Both the position numbers and the translations under genes were made by a program. A stretch of DNA of 64,000 nucleotides from NCBI RefSeq assembly GCF_020667845.1, contig NZ_JAFMPQ010000002.1, positions 186,001 through 250,000 on the forward strand. Reading direction: 5' to 3'. This DNA is from Cognatishimia sp. F0-27. GTDB lineage: Bacteria > Pseudomonadota > Alphaproteobacteria > Rhodobacterales > Rhodobacteraceae. How positions within the stretch are numbered: the stretch's first letter is position 1; each line of letters starts with the position of its first letter. Below are positions 45,517-55,703 of this stretch, piece by piece. Below the pieces are notes generated by a model, which saw nothing but the letters and a program-made list of their open reading frames with translations, did no database searches and was not told the DNA's origin.

Positions 45517-48500
45517 ATGGCATCTTATCAATCACGGGGGCGCGACCCTCTCTTTGACAGTGAAACCGCGGTTGTTCTGGAAAAACGGGGCCGCGAGCTT
45601 GTTGGGGTTGTGCTTGCGATCCTCGGCCTGATGGCCGCGGCGATGATCTGGTCCTACACGCCGGAGGATCCGAGCTTCCTGTCGGCGACCGATGCTCCGG
45701 TGCAGAACTGGATGGGTCGGATCGGGGCGTCCATCGCGGCGCCGCTCTTCATGATCGTGGGGCAGGGCGCCTGGGCGATTGCGGCTGTCTTGCTGGTGTG
45801 GGGCGTCCGCCTTGCCACACATCGCAGCGAAGGCCGTGTCTTTGGCTGCATGATCTTTGCCCCGATCTGGGTTGCGCTGGCCTCTGTCTATGCCGCCGGG
45901 CTGAGCGAAACCGCGGGTTGGAGCCACAATTTCGGGCTTGGCGGTCTGTTCGGCGATATGATGATGGGCTCGCTGCTTAACCTGCTGCCGGTGGCGCCCG
46001 CGTTCGGGCTCAAGCTCATTCAGGTCGTGCTGAGCGTGGTGATCCTCGGCTTTGGCGCGTTTGTTCTGGGCTTCACGCGGCCGGAACTGCGCGCGATATT
46101 CAGGTTCCTCGTGGTGGGCGTCGTGATGAGCTATGCCACGTTGATGCGGCTTTTGGGGCGGACAGCGGGCGGGGCCGGCGCCTTGGCCGCAAAGATGCAG
46201 GCGGCTCAAGCGGACCGCCGCGCCGAGAAGGCGCGTCTGGCACAGGAGCGCGCGGAATGGGAGGCAGCGCAAGCCGCTGTGCCCGAGCCCGAAAGGGCCG
46301 CCGCCCCGGCCAAGCGGGTGCGTCGCGCACCCATGCCTGCCGAGCCTGTCCTTGCCGATGAGGACGACCTGGAAGCCGAGACGCTGTTTCATGAGCCGCC
46401 GGTCGAAAAGACCGGCCTTCTGGCGCGGATGCCGTCCCTGATGCGCCGCCCCGACCCGGCTGCCGATCTTCCCGAGCCGGAACTGGTCGAGACCACCTTG
46501 CTGACCGACGATATGGACGGGCCGGGAGAGGACCGCGTCAAGGCGCGGATCGCCGATGCCGTGAAATCGCGGCTGCGCGCCAGCCGCGCCCCGGTCAACC
46601 CGTCCAAACCCGTCGATCCGAGCAAGCCGCTGACCAAGGGGCGCGGCTTTGGCCCGCAACCCTTGATCCTCAACGCGCGCCCGAGCGCGGCCGCAACGCG
46701 GGTCGAGCCGCCGCTGACCGCCGGTGCGGCTGCGGCTGCTGCCTCTGCGTCAACGGCAGCGGCCAGTGCCGGTATCAGGCCGCCGGTTGCCGTGCCTGTC
46801 GCCGGTGTGGACCGTGCCGAAGCGCCGCTTGCCCATGTGGCGCCGGACACCGAAGCCCCGGTCGCCGCAGAGCCCGCGCGGCGCGTTCTGGCCCGCCAGC
46901 CCGCGACAGAACAAAAACCGGTCAATCCCGATACATTCCGGGAATTCGACGATTACGGCGATCCGGAACCGGAAATGGAGGCGGAGAACATCTTTGTGGA
47001 GGATCCCGACGCGGATGGCGTGCTCGACGACGCCGTGATCCTTGACGACAGGGCGCCCGCGCCACCGGCAGAGCCCGCCGCCATCCTGCGTGGCGGGCAG
47101 GCCGCACGTGAGCAGCACCCTGTGCCGACGCCGGAAGCCAAGCGCGTTGTGCAGCAACCCGCGCGCAAGGCGTTGACGCCGTCGCGCCGCGCCCAGGCCG
47201 AAGCCCAACCCTCGCTGCGCTTCGAGGACAAGGCGATCGACTATGAATTGCCGCCGCTGAACCTGTTGATGAGCCCGGACAAGGTCGAGCGTCATCACCT
47301 CAGCGACGAAGCGCTCGAAGAAAACGCCCGGATGCTGGAATCCGTGCTCGACGATTACGGCGTGAAGGGCGAGATCGTTTCCGTCCGCCCCGGCCCCGTT
47401 GTCACCATGTATGAGCTGGAACCCGCACCTGGCCTCAAGGCGTCCCGCGTGATCGGGTTGGCCGATGACATCGCGCGCTCCATGTCCGCGCTGTCTGCCC
47501 GTGTGTCGACCGTGCCGGGGCGCTCCGTGATCGGTATCGAACTGCCCAACGAGAAGCGCGAAATGGTGAGCTTCCGCGAGATCCTCTCGACGCGCGATTA
47601 CGGCGATGGCAACCACAAGCTGCCTCTCGCGCTGGGCAAGGACATTGGCGGCGATCCGGTTGTGGCGAACCTTGCCAAGATGCCCCACCTGTTGATCGCG
47701 GGGACAACCGGTTCGGGTAAGTCCGTGGCGATCAACACCATGATCCTGTCGCTGCTCTACAAGCTGACACCAGAGGATTGCCGGTTGATCATGATCGACC
47801 CCAAGATGCTCGAACTCAGCGTCTATGACGGCATCCCCCATCTGCTGAGCCCGGTTGTGACCGACCCGAAAAAGGCCGTGGTCGCGCTGAAATGGGTCGT
47901 GGGCGAGATGGAGGACCGCTATCGCAAGATGTCCAAGATGGGTGTGCGCAACATCGACGGCTATAACAGCCGCGTGGCCGACGCGCTGGGCCGTGACGAG
48001 ATGTTCGAGCGCACGGTGCAGACCGGCTTTGACGAGGAAACCGGCGAGCCGATCTTCGAGACGGAAGAGTTCGAGCCCAAGAAGATGCCGTATATCGTCG
48101 TGATCGTCGACGAGATGGCCGACCTGATGATGGTCGCGGGCAAGGAGATCGAGGCCTGCATCCAGCGTCTGGCGCAGATGGCGCGGGCCTCCGGCATTCA
48201 CCTCATCATGGCGACGCAGCGCCCCTCGGTCGATGTCATCACCGGCACGATCAAGGCGAACTTCCCGACGCGGATCTCGTTTCAGGTCACCTCCAAGATC
48301 GACAGCCGCACGATCCTTGGCGAAATGGGCGCCGAACAGCTTCTGGGCATGGGTGACATGCTCTACATGGCTGGCGGAGCCAAGATCACACGGTGCCACG
48401 GACCGTTCTGCTCGGATGAGGAGGTTGAGGAAATCGTCAACCATCTCAAGGCATTCGGGCCGCCGGAATATGTTTCTGGCGTGGTGCAGGGCCCCGATGA

Positions 48501-48756
48501 CGAAAAGGCGGACAATATCGACGCGGTGCTTGGGCTGAACACCGGCGGCAACACCGGGGGCGAGGACGCGCTCTACGATCAGGCTGTGGCGATTGTCATC
48601 AAGGACCGCAAATGCTCCACCTCCTATATCCAGCGCAAGCTGGGCATCGGCTACAACAAGGCCGCGCGCCTTGTGGAGCAGATGGAGGATGAACAGGTGG
48701 TCTCGGCGGCAAACCATGTCGGCAAACGCGAGATCCTGGTGCCGGAGCAGCATTGA
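45517..48756 (+). CDS. ftsK: DNA translocase FtsK
   Basis: 1079 residues from ATG 45517, with GAGG 6 bases upstream (ATG 45505 also possible). Four helices at about 30-190, then a Pro/Ala-rich linker (about 240-570), then the motor: [20 protein letters not shown] (Walker A near 729), [20 protein letters not shown] (Walker B near 860), and [20 protein letters not shown]. The C-terminal gamma winged helix ([20 protein letters not shown]) reads KOPS. Coordinates division with chromosome dimer resolution. Usually followed directly by lolA in this group; here an 841-bp disturbed stretch separates them. Confidence 0.97.
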   Translation: MASYQSRGRDPLFDSETAVVLEKRGRELVGVVLAILGLMAAAMIWSYTPEDPSFLSATDAPVQNWMGRIGASIAAPLFMIVGQGAWAIAAVLLVWGVRLATHRSEGRVFGCMIFAPIWVALASVYAAGLSETAGWSHNFGLGGLFGDMMMGSLLNLLPVAPAFGLKLIQVVLSVVILGFGAFVLGFTRPELRAIFRFLVVGVVMSYATLMRLLGRTAGGAGALAAKMQAAQADRRAEKARLAQERAEWEAAQAAVPEPERAAAPAKRVRRAPMPAEPVLADEDDLEAETLFHEPPVEKTGLLARMPSLMRRPDPAADLPEPELVETTLLTDDMDGPGEDRVKARIADAVKSRLRASRAPVNPSKPVDPSKPLTKGRGFGPQPLILNARPSAAATRVEPPLTAGAAAAAASASTAAASAGIRPPVAVPVAGVDRAEAPLAHVAPDTEAPVAAEPARRVLARQPATEQKPVNPDTFREFDDYGDPEPEMEAENIFVEDPDADGVLDDAVILDDRAPAPPAEPAAILRGGQAAREQHPVPTPEAKRVVQQPARKALTPSRRAQAEAQPSLRFEDKAIDYELPPLNLLMSPDKVERHHLSDEALEENARMLESVLDDYGVKGEIVSVRPGPVVTMYELEPAPGLKASRVIGLADDIARSMSALSARVSTVPGRSVIGIELPNEKREMVSFREILSTRDYGDGNHKLPLALGKDIGGDPVVANLAKMPHLLIAGTTGSGKSVAINTMILSLLYKLTPEDCRLIMIDPKMLELSVYDGIPHLLSPVVTDPKKAVVALKWVVGEMEDRYRKMSKMGVRNIDGYNSRVADALGRDEMFERTVQTGFDEETGEPIFETEEFEPKKMPYIVVIVDEMADLMMVAGKEIEACIQRLAQMARASGIHLIMATQRPSVDVITGTIKANFPTRISFQVTSKIDSRTILGEMGAEQLLGMGDMLYMAGGAKITRCHGPFCSDEEVEEIVNHLKAFGPPEYVSGVVQGPDDEKADNIDAVLGLNTGGNTGGEDALYDQAVAIVIKDRKCSTSYIQRKLGIGYNKAARLVEQMEDEQVVSAANHVGKREILVPEQH

Positions 48757-48800
48757 TCCAATGCGGCCCCCGCCGCCAGCAGTCGAGGATTTGCGCGCGC

Positions 48801-49189
48801 ATGGACGACGCGCGCGCCTTTCCCGCGCAGGACAGACGCAAGGCCGGACGCAGCTTTGGCGCGATGGCACTTGAGCTTGAGCGATCGAATGCCCTTGCCA
48901 CGGAAGACGATCTGAACGTCGCGCTGGATGTGCTGACCTGTGGCGCGGGCGTGCACAGCGACCCGCAGAGGTTTCACATGGCCCGTGCGCGTTTGTTGCA
49001 GCGTTGCTCGGTCTGCCCGACCCCGTCATCGCGGAGGATATCGCCGAGACGCTGGATATCGAGGCGGGCGGTTTGTTCGTGATGGCCGCCGCCGAAGACA
49101 TGGCGCATGCCTTCACAGACCAGCCGATGCACAAGGTGATGCAGGCGCGGCGGCCATTTCGTCGGTTTTTGGGGGCGATGGCGCTGTAA
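48801..49189 (+). pseudogene. Frameshifted remnant of an unknown short gene
   Basis: From ATG 48801 the frame reads MDDARAFPAQDRRKAGRSFG, ELERSNALATEDDLNVALDV, and HMARARLLQ to about 49000, then loses coding character. Another frame then continues as LLGLPDPVIAEDIAETLDIE, AGGLFVMAAAEDMAHAFTDQ and ends at 49189. Both halves use the local codon style, and a one-base deletion (or equivalent) around 48990-49003 would join them. The product is not recognised. A sequencing error or programmed shift is possible, so this is a candidate only. Confidence 0.5.
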
Positions 49190-49597
49190 AGGTACGGATC
49201 CGCTTGCATCAAAGCGGCCCGCCAGAGCCTCAAAGCCGCGAGTTTTTCCGGTTGCGCCATGCAACCGCCAGCGGCCTGCCTGTCCACTGGCCAATTGGTG
49301 GCTGAGGGCGGTGGGGCACAGAAGAACGCGATGGACGCGCCCGCGGGAGCCTATCAGATCGCGGCCTACGGTCTTGGTCTCGGTCGGTATCCTGAATGTC
49401 TCATCCTGATTGCCCCGCTGGATGGTGCATATCCCCCGGAACTGACCGATACGCCCGAGTTGAAGCTATAGCGCGGTTCTTCCCCTTGATTGGCGAAGAC
49501 TCGCCCACGATATCGGATGAACGGCGCCGTGATATCGCATATCATTGCAACAGGTGCCACATAGAGTGCCAAGACGAGCAGCAAGGAGCGAAGGCAA
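49190..49597. other. 408-bp region before lolA with a weak nuclease-like tail
   Basis: No full gene. A short open frame 49259-49471 ends in GAYQIAAYGLGLGRYPECLI, which recalls the YQ-x2-AY helix of McrC-like PD-(D/E)xK nucleases, but the resemblance is thin and the upstream half is missing. The 126 bases before lolA probably carry its promoter. Confidence 0.4.
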
Positions 49598-50191
49598 ATG
49601 CTTCGTAGATTGATCACCGCGGCGATGCTTGTGGTGCTGGCCGGTGCGGCCAGCGCGCAGCAACTCTCGCTCAACGAGATTTCTCGTTACCTCAACACGA
49701 TCCAGAGCGCGCAAGGCACCTTTACCCAGATAAACGGTGACGGGACGATTTCGACCGGGACGATCTCGATCAAGCGGCCCGGAAAGGTGCGGTTTGACTA
49801 CGATCCGCCAGAGCAGCAGCTTGTGCTGGCCTCCGCAGGGTCGGTTTTCATCCTCGACCGCAAGCTCGGCGGGCAGCCGGAAACCTATCCGCTGAACCAG
49901 ACGCCCCTTTCGATCATCCTGGCGCGCAACGTGGACCTGACACAGGCCAACATGGTCACGGGGCACAGCTATGACGGGACGGCGACCATCGTGCGCGCGC
50001 AAGACCCCCAACGCCCGGAATACGGTTCGATCGAGCTGAAATTCACCGGCAATCCCGTGGAATTGCGACAGTGGATCATCCGGGACGGCGATGGCGGGGC
50101 AACCACGGTCGTGCTCGGCGCGCTCAACAAGACCAATCTGCCGAACCGGATATTCTGGATCGACACGGAGTTGCAGAAGCTCGACCGCTGA
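49598..50191 (+). CDS. lolA: Outer-membrane lipoprotein carrier protein LolA
   Basis: 197 residues. Signal peptide MLRRLITAAMLVVLAGAASA. Mature beta-barrel-like fold: LNEISRYLNTIQSAQGTFTQ, KRPGKVRFDYDPPEQQLVLA, SVFILDRKLGG, and the end KLDR. LolA accepts lipoproteins from LolCDE and passes them to LolB in the periplasm. GGAG is 10 bases before ATG. The conserved partner ftsK lies upstream. Confidence 0.95.
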   Translation: MLRRLITAAMLVVLAGAASAQQLSLNEISRYLNTIQSAQGTFTQINGDGTISTGTISIKRPGKVRFDYDPPEQQLVLASAGSVFILDRKLGGQPETYPLNQTPLSIILARNVDLTQANMVTGHSYDGTATIVRAQDPQRPEYGSIELKFTGNPVELRQWIIRDGDGGATTVVLGALNKTNLPNRIFWIDTELQKLDR

Positions 50192-50237
50192 GCCGTCTGC
50201 CGGGCCTCTCTGGCGCGGCACCTGGTATCCAAACAAG

Positions 50238-50266
50238 AAACGCGCCCATCAAACGGGGCGCGTTTT
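50238..50266 (+). terminator. Rho-independent terminator after lolA
   Basis: Stem AAACGCGCCC / GGGCGCGTTT with loop ATCAAACG and T-rich tail. Confidence 0.9.
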
Positions 50267-50341
50267 GTCGTTTTGGAGCGCTGTTCTGGCGTGCCTTTTG
50301 CCCTCCGCGCTGCTGAACCGTGCTGCGCGCAGGGGCAGGGC

Positions 50342-50935
50342 TCATCGCAGGCGGCTGCACCGCGGCAGTTGCTGGCGATACATCTCGGCGCGGTCGGCAG
50401 TCCGGGCCGCGACCCGCACCAGCCAGCTCTTGGAATTGTAGCTGCCGCGGCGATACCCGGCACGCCCCTCGTGATAGGCGAGATACTGGTTTCGTGCATC
50501 GGACAGGGAAATGCCAAGCTGGTCACGGGTGCCAACCATATACCAGCCCATGAAGTCCGTTGCGTCCCGGATATTGTCGCGCCGGGCGCGGCGGTTGCCG
50601 GTCTCCTTGAGATACTCGTCCCATGTTCCATCCAGCGCCTGGCTATAGCCAAAGGCGGAACTCTGCCGCCCGATGGGGATCACGCCCAGGCTGTAACGGA
50701 AGGGCGTGCGTGCATCGGAGACGAATTTGCTTTCCTGGTAGATCGTCGCCATCTGGACGTGCACCGGCACGCCGTATTTGCGCTCCACGGCGCGGAACGC
50801 GCGGAGGTAGCCGGGGCGCTGTTCGAGAATCGAACAGGCGTTATCAAGATTGCGCGGTGCCTGGCCGCTGCCTCCGCCGCCCCCACAGGACGCGGCTAGA
50901 AGAACGATTACCATCGCGCGAAGCCATCTGCTCAT
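50342..50935 (-). CDS. Lytic transglycosylase-like lipoprotein (SLT fold)
   Basis: 197 residues. Lipobox MVIVLLAASC (Cys17). The domain has VHVQMATIYQESKF with the likely catalytic Glu, GQSAFGYSQALDGTWDEYL-type motif (SSAFGYSQALDGTWDEYLKE), GTRDQLGISLSDARNQYLAY and HEGRAGYRRGSYNSKSWLVR, as in SLT-type transglycosylases. It would be anchored in the outer membrane. Convergent with lolA and divergent from hspQ. Confidence 0.85.
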   Translation of the reverse strand: MSRWLRAMVIVLLAASCGGGGGSGQAPRNLDNACSILEQRPGYLRAFRAVERKYGVPVHVQMATIYQESKFVSDARTPFRYSLGVIPIGRQSSAFGYSQALDGTWDEYLKETGNRRARRDNIRDATDFMGWYMVGTRDQLGISLSDARNQYLAYHEGRAGYRRGSYNSKSWLVRVAARTADRAEMYRQQLPRCSRLR

Positions 50936-51074
50936 TTGCCTCTCGCTTTATTCTGTTTTTCGTTTTTTCTTGAGTCTACCGCAATGCCGGTCCCGGGGGA
51001 ATCACAATTCGCGTGATCACGGGTGCATGTTTGCGCAGGGGGCGCATCTGACGGGAATGGACAGTGTGTTTCCA

Positions 51075-51106
51075 GACAAATTGCCCCGAGGATTCGACAA
51101 ATTGCC
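51075..51106 (+). promoter_or_regulatory. Two 11-bp direct repeats before hspQ
   Basis: GACAAATTGCC occurs at 51075 and again at 51096, exactly 21 bases (two turns) apart, 39-70 bases before the hspQ start. Dimer-type regulator site inferred. Confidence 0.6.
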
Positions 51107-51144
51107 GGTTTTCCGCGTATGTTGAATGCGATATGAGGCCACCT

Positions 51145-51471
51145 ATGCTATCACAACGCGCAAAATACTACATCGGCCAAGTGGTCCGGCACCGCAAACA
51201 TCCTTTCCGGGGTGTGATCTTTGACGTCGATGCGGAGTTCAACAATACCGAAGAATGGTATGAGGCGATTCCCGAAGACGCTCGCCCGTCCAAGGAACAG
51301 CCGTTTTATCATCTGCTCGCGGAAAACGATCAGAGTTTCTACGTGGCTTACGTGTCTGAACAAAATCTCATCGCGGATTACTCCGGTGAGCCGGTCGACC
51401 ATCCGGACATCCCGGATCTGTTCGGGGCCTTCGAAGATGGCAGCTATGCGCTGCATTTCCAGCTGAACTGA
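51145..51471 (+). CDS. hspQ: Heat-shock protein HspQ
   Basis: 108 residues from ATG 51145 with GAGG 6 bases upstream (ATG 51133 has no RBS). Family features: AKYYIGQVVRHRKHPFRGVI, FDVDAEFNNTEEWYE, QPFYHLLAENDQSFYVAYVS, EQNLIADYSGEPVDHP. In E. coli HspQ is a DnaA-stability/Lon-related adaptor. The promoter region holds a 21-bp-spaced direct repeat. Confidence 0.93.
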   Translation: MLSQRAKYYIGQVVRHRKHPFRGVIFDVDAEFNNTEEWYEAIPEDARPSKEQPFYHLLAENDQSFYVAYVSEQNLIADYSGEPVDHPDIPDLFGAFEDGSYALHFQLN

Positions 51472-51690
51472 CCCCGTTTCAGGCTGCTGCTTGCGCCTCG
51501 GATCTGTGCCCACGACAAGATGGGCCCGCGCCGAAGTCGCATGCTCCAACGGCGGCAACGCCCGCGCCTCCTCTGAAGCCGACTGTGGCAACGCTCATGC
51601 CCCTCCGAAGCCAACTGCGCTCGCGGCGGGAATGCCTATGCCCCGCTGACTGAGACTGCGCCCCGCCGAACCCGTCGGGGCGCTACTGCG

Positions 51691-52773
51691 TCACGCCTCT
51701 GCCATGGCCTCCGCAACGGTGGTCACAAAGCGGTCGATCGCGTCTTCGCGCATCGACCAGTCACAAACCAGACGCCCGGTCACCGCTTCGTCATCCGGGC
51801 CGTTCTCAAGATCGCCCCAACAATGATAGATCGCGCCCTTGGCCTGAACCGCCTTGTGCACGCCGCGCGGCATCGACACGAAGAGCATGTTTGCAGTGGT
51901 ATCGTTTTCGATTGTGACGCCCTGCGCCTCGAGGCCGGCACGCAGCCGCGCGCCTGACGCGTTGGCACGGGTGGCAAGGTCGCGCCACAGATCATCGGTC
52001 AGGTAAGCGTCCATCTGCGCGGCGAGGTAGCGGTGCTTGGAGAACAGGTGGGCCGCGCGTTTGCGGCGCAGTTCGAACTCCCAATCGGCGGTGCCCGCGC
52101 CATGGCGGGCGGGATCAAAGATCACCACGGCCTCGACCCCCATCAGGCCGTTCTTGGTGCCGCCGAACACGGCGACATCCACGCCGATCTTCCACGACAT
52201 TTCCGCCGGTGTTGCGCCAAGCGCCACACAGGCATTGGCAAAGCGCGCACCATCGAGATGCACCGGAAGGTCGTATTCCTGCGCCACGGCGATCAGCGCG
52301 CGCATCTCGTCGAGGCTGTAGACATTGCCGCGTTCGGTCACGTTGGTGATCGAGACCGGCCCGCGCTGTGGGCCGTGCACGCCGCGGGTCTCTTCTCCGG
52401 CGATGGCGGCGCGCAGCGCTTCGGGTGTCATCCGGTCGCCATCGCCCACAAGGGTCAGCTTGGCGCCACCGGAATAGAACTCCGGTGCGTTGCACTCGTC
52501 TTCGTGGATATGGGCCAAGCGCGAACAGAACACCGTCTGCCATGGTTGCCCAAGCGTCGCGAGCGCCAGGGAATTGGCCGCCGTGCCGGTTGCGACGAGA
52601 TAGACCGCGGCGTCTGGCGCTTCGAAAAGCGTGCGGATCCGGTCGGCCACCGCGCCGGATAGAGGGTCGGACCCATAGGCCATGGCATAGCCTTCATTGG
52701 CGCGCGCCATGGCATCGAGCACGGCCTGCGGCACCGGCCCGCCATTGTCGGAGGCAAAATTCATGTCGCTCAT
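51691..52773 (-). CDS. ltaE: Low-specificity L-threonine aldolase
   Basis: 360 residues from ATG 52773. Fold-type I PLP enzyme cleaving threonine to glycine and acetaldehyde. Signature parts: NFASDNGGPVPQAVLDAM, GTAANSLALATLGQPWQTV, PVHLDGARFANACVALG and the PLP Lys loop DVAVFGGTKNGLMGVEAVV. The start overlaps the stop of ycgN by ATGA, so it is the last gene of ribF-ycgN-ltaE. Confidence 0.88.
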   Translation of the reverse strand: MSDMNFASDNGGPVPQAVLDAMARANEGYAMAYGSDPLSGAVADRIRTLFEAPDAAVYLVATGTAANSLALATLGQPWQTVFCSRLAHIHEDECNAPEFYSGGAKLTLVGDGDRMTPEALRAAIAGEETRGVHGPQRGPVSITNVTERGNVYSLDEMRALIAVAQEYDLPVHLDGARFANACVALGATPAEMSWKIGVDVAVFGGTKNGLMGVEAVVIFDPARHGAGTADWEFELRRKRAAHLFSKHRYLAAQMDAYLTDDLWRDLATRANASGARLRAGLEAQGVTIENDTTANMLFVSMPRGVHKAVQAKGAIYHCWGDLENGPDDEAVTGRLVCDWSMREDAIDRFVTTVAEAMAEA

Positions 52774-53255
52774 CCCAGCGGCTCCTCTATGATGTGATCT
52801 TCCCAATCGTCTTCGTCGATGGCGAATTCCGGCACCGTGGCGTCGCGCATCGACACACCCGCCTCGTGCACGCTTTCTGCACGACCGGAAATCAGCGGAT
52901 GCCAGTCAAAGAGCGGCTTGCCCTCCCACACGAGGCGATAGGCGCAGGTCTCCGGCATCCAGTAGAGGTTGTCCTCCATCGTGGACGGGCTGAGCACGAT
53001 GCATTCCGGTACGAACTGATGCCGGATCGGGTATTGCGCGCAGCGGCAAGTGCTGTCGTCGAAAAGCCGACAGGCCACGCGCGTCAACGCGACATAGCCC
53101 GTGTCCTCGTCCTCGAGCTTGTTCAGGCAACACTTGCCGCAACCGTCGCAGAGCGCTTCCCATTCCCGCTTCGACATGTCCTTGGGCGCCTTGCGTTCCC
53201 AATAGCGCGCGGCCAGACCGCCCCGCTCGATCGGATCGCGGGAAGGACGGCTCAC
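52770..53255 (-). CDS. ycgN: YcgN family cysteine-cluster protein
   Basis: 161 residues from GTG 53255, overlapping the ribF stop (GTGA). Cys cluster CDGCGKCCLNKLEDEDTGYV, then CRLFDDSTCRCAQYP and PETCAYRLVWEGKPLFDWHP. This is the UPF0260/YcgN family, presumed Fe-S or zinc, function unknown. Coupled on both sides. Confidence 0.9.
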   Translation of the reverse strand: MSRPSRDPIERGGLAARYWERKAPKDMSKREWEALCDGCGKCCLNKLEDEDTGYVALTRVACRLFDDSTCRCAQYPIRHQFVPECIVLSPSTMEDNLYWMPETCAYRLVWEGKPLFDWHPLISGRAESVHEAGVSMRDATVPEFAIDEDDWEDHIIEEPLG

Positions 53256-54184
53256 AACGCCTCCAGAATCTGCCGGGCGCGCAGGCAATCTGCATCCATC
53301 TGCGTGATCAGCGCGTCGAGGCTGTCAAAGGTCTCTTCGGGACGCAGGAACTCGACCAGCCCGACAGACAGCACCGTGCCATAGAGATCGCCGGTGAAAT
53401 CAAACAGGAAGGTCTCGATATTCGGGGTGTTCTCGCCAAACATCGGCCGCACGCCGACTGAAGCTGCGCCGTGATAAAGTCCCTTGTGTGGTCCCTCGGC
53501 AATCTCCACCAGCACCGCATAGACGCCAAAGCGCGGCGGGTGCAGGCCGGTGATCGACATGTTCGCCGTCGGATAGCCAAGCTCGCGTCCGCGCTGTTCG
53601 CCACTGATCACGGGCCCTTCGATACGGTGCCAATGTCCCAGCAGCGCCTTGGCATCGCGCGGCCGCCCTTCGCTCAGGGCGCGCCGGATTTCGGTGGAAC
53701 TGATCTGCACGCCGTTCTCCTCACGCAACCGGGCGATGCTCACGCCGAAGCCAAATCTGTCGCCGAAGCGTTGCAGGTCTTCGACCGTTCCGGCGCGCCC
53801 TTTGCCGAAACAAAAATCCGCACCGACCACCACATGCCGCAGGCCAAGCCCCCGGTGGATCACACGCTCCGCGAAATCCTCTGGGGTCAGCGCGGCAAGG
53901 TTGCCATTGAAATTGAGCTGATAGAGCCGTTCGACGCCGAGCTTGGCCAATCGCGAGGCGCGGGCGTCCGGACCCATCAGCCGAAACGGCGGGGCTTCGG
54001 GGGCAAAGAACTCGCGCGGGTGCGGCTCGAAGGTGAGCACGCCAAGCGGCGCGTCTGGGGCGGCCGCGCGCGCCTGTTCGATCACCGCACGATGGCCAAG
54101 ATGCACACCGTCGAAATTGCCGATGGCAACCGACGCCCCCCGGTCTTCCTGCGCTGCAAACTGATAGTCTCGGATAATCCGCAT
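53252..54184 (-). CDS. ribF: Bifunctional riboflavin kinase / FAD synthetase
   Basis: 310 residues from ATG 54184. The N-terminal FAD-synthetase nucleotidyltransferase has VAIGNFDGVHLGHRAVIEQA and VVGADFCFGKGRAG; the C-terminal flavokinase has ELGYPTANMSITGLHPPRFG, GVYAVLVEI and GVRPMFGENTPNIETFLFDF. It makes FMN and FAD, feeding the many flavoenzymes here. First of three overlapping minus-strand genes. Confidence 0.95.
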   Translation of the reverse strand: MRIIRDYQFAAQEDRGASVAIGNFDGVHLGHRAVIEQARAAAPDAPLGVLTFEPHPREFFAPEAPPFRLMGPDARASRLAKLGVERLYQLNFNGNLAALTPEDFAERVIHRGLGLRHVVVGADFCFGKGRAGTVEDLQRFGDRFGFGVSIARLREENGVQISSTEIRRALSEGRPRDAKALLGHWHRIEGPVISGEQRGRELGYPTANMSITGLHPPRFGVYAVLVEIAEGPHKGLYHGAASVGVRPMFGENTPNIETFLFDFTGDLYGTVLSVGLVEFLRPEETFDSLDALITQMDADCLRARQILEAL

Positions 54185-54209
54185 GGGTGGGGGGTTAGCG
54201 CCGTTGCGA

Positions 54210-55688
54210 TCAGGGCGCAAGCGCCGCTTGGTTTCGGGAAATGGCCTGCGCGATCTCGGCAATACCCTCGGCTATCCGGGCTTCCGGGATCGAGGAATAG
54301 CCCAGCCGGTAAAACTGTCTTGGCGGGTTCGGCTCGTCGAAAAACGGCGCTCCGGGCTCGATCAGGACGGAGCGCTCCCGCAGCTGTGCGGCAAGCCGGC
54401 TGGTCTCCATCCCCGCCGGTGCTTCCATCCAGACCGAAGAGCCGCCATGCGTGCCCCGTCCGGCAATCTGCAAACCATGTTCGGCAATGGCCTCCTCGAT
54501 CACCGTGCGGCGGCGCGCAAGCTTGCGGCCCATGCGCCGGATCAGCGCGTCGTAATGGCCCAGCCGCAGGAAATGGGCCGTGGTGCGCTGGATATGACCG
54601 GGCGGATGTCGCAAAACTGAGGTCCGCAGCGCGCGCGCCTCGCGGATAAAGGCCTGTGGCCCAACGAGATATCCAAGCCGCAACCCCGGAAACAGCGATT
54701 TGGAGAAGCTCCCGGCATAGATCACCCGCCCATCCTGATCGAGGCTTTTGAGCGCCGGGCTTGGCGGGCGCAAATAGGCCATCTCGAACTCGTAATCGTC
54801 CTCCACGATGACAGCGCCCAACTCCGCCGCGCGGGCAATCAGCGCGTCCCGCCGGGGTCGTGGCAACGTGGCGGAGGTCGGGCATTGATGCGACGGCGTG
54901 GTATAGATCACCTGTGTGCCCTCTGGGATCTCGTCAGGCGTCAACCCGTCCTGGTCAACGGCAACCGGCGTGATCCGTGCCCCCGCATGCAGGAGAAGCG
55001 CGCGCAGATCCGGATAGCTCGGGTTCTCGATTGCCACCCGCCGTCCACCCGCCGCAAGGAGCTGTGCTGTCAGCCAAAGCGCGTTTTGGGCACCCATGGT
55101 GATCAGGATCTGATCGGGGTCGGCCATGATCCCCCGGCGTGGCAGCGTGTGCCGCACGATGAAGGACACCAGCTCCGGATCGTCGCGATCGAACTGGTCG
55201 CGGGTGAGCGCATCGAAGTCCCGCGCGCCAAGCGCCTGCATGGCACAGAGCCGCCAATTGGCATGGTCAAAAAGCTGTGGATCGGTCTGGCCATAGATGA
55301 ACGGAAAGCGATACTGCGCCCAGTCAGCCGGCTTTTCGAGCCGTGGCGCGCCGGTAAAACGCCGCGCGATGGCCGCGTCCCAATCCACGCGATCGGCCTC
55401 GGGTGATTTGGGGAAGAAGGCCGGAGGCTCTGGTGCCCCGTCCGAGACGTAATACCCCGACCGTCCCTTCGAGGTCAGGTAATCATTGGCCAGAAGCTCC
55501 GTATAGGCCAGTGTTACCGTGATGCGGCTGACGCCGAGATGCTGGGCCAGCCGGCGCGAGGATGGCAGCTTTTCGCCATGCCGGAACCGGCCTGACAGGA
55601 TCCCCTCGGCAACCAATTGCTGAATGCGCGCCTGAAGCGTGCCTTGGCCGTCGGGCGGCAATTGAAAGGTTTCGACGGGGATCGCCAT
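54210..55688 (-). CDS. MocR-family transcriptional regulator (GntR helix-turn-helix + aminotransferase fold), TauR-like
   Basis: 492 residues. The N-terminal winged helix (about 10-85: GTLQARIQQLVAEGILSGRF, KLPSSRRLAQHLGVSRITVT) precedes a degenerate fold-I aminotransferase domain (YTTPSHQCPTSATLPRPRRD, GAVIVEDDYEFEMAYLRPPS, IYAGSFSKSLFPGLRLGYLV with the PLP Lys). MocR proteins bind PLP and regulate B6, GABA or taurine genes. CTGGAC direct repeats lie just upstream of the gene, the type of site described for TauR. Neighbour is yggS, 180 bases upstream. Regulon unknown. Confidence 0.9.
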   Translation of the reverse strand: MAIPVETFQLPPDGQGTLQARIQQLVAEGILSGRFRHGEKLPSSRRLAQHLGVSRITVTLAYTELLANDYLTSKGRSGYYVSDGAPEPPAFFPKSPEADRVDWDAAIARRFTGAPRLEKPADWAQYRFPFIYGQTDPQLFDHANWRLCAMQALGARDFDALTRDQFDRDDPELVSFIVRHTLPRRGIMADPDQILITMGAQNALWLTAQLLAAGGRRVAIENPSYPDLRALLLHAGARITPVAVDQDGLTPDEIPEGTQVIYTTPSHQCPTSATLPRPRRDALIARAAELGAVIVEDDYEFEMAYLRPPSPALKSLDQDGRVIYAGSFSKSLFPGLRLGYLVGPQAFIREARALRTSVLRHPPGHIQRTTAHFLRLGHYDALIRRMGRKLARRRTVIEEAIAEHGLQIAGRGTHGGSSVWMEAPAGMETSRLAAQLRERSVLIEPGAPFFDEPNPPRQFYRLGYSSIPEARIAEGIAEIAQAISRNQAALAP

Positions 55689-55703
55689 GCCGGTCAGCTT
55701 AAG

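Noticed and set aside
46750-49287. Long minus-strand frame opposite ftsK
   Set aside because: Antisense to a clear FtsK; sequence is His/Arg-rich with no family features.
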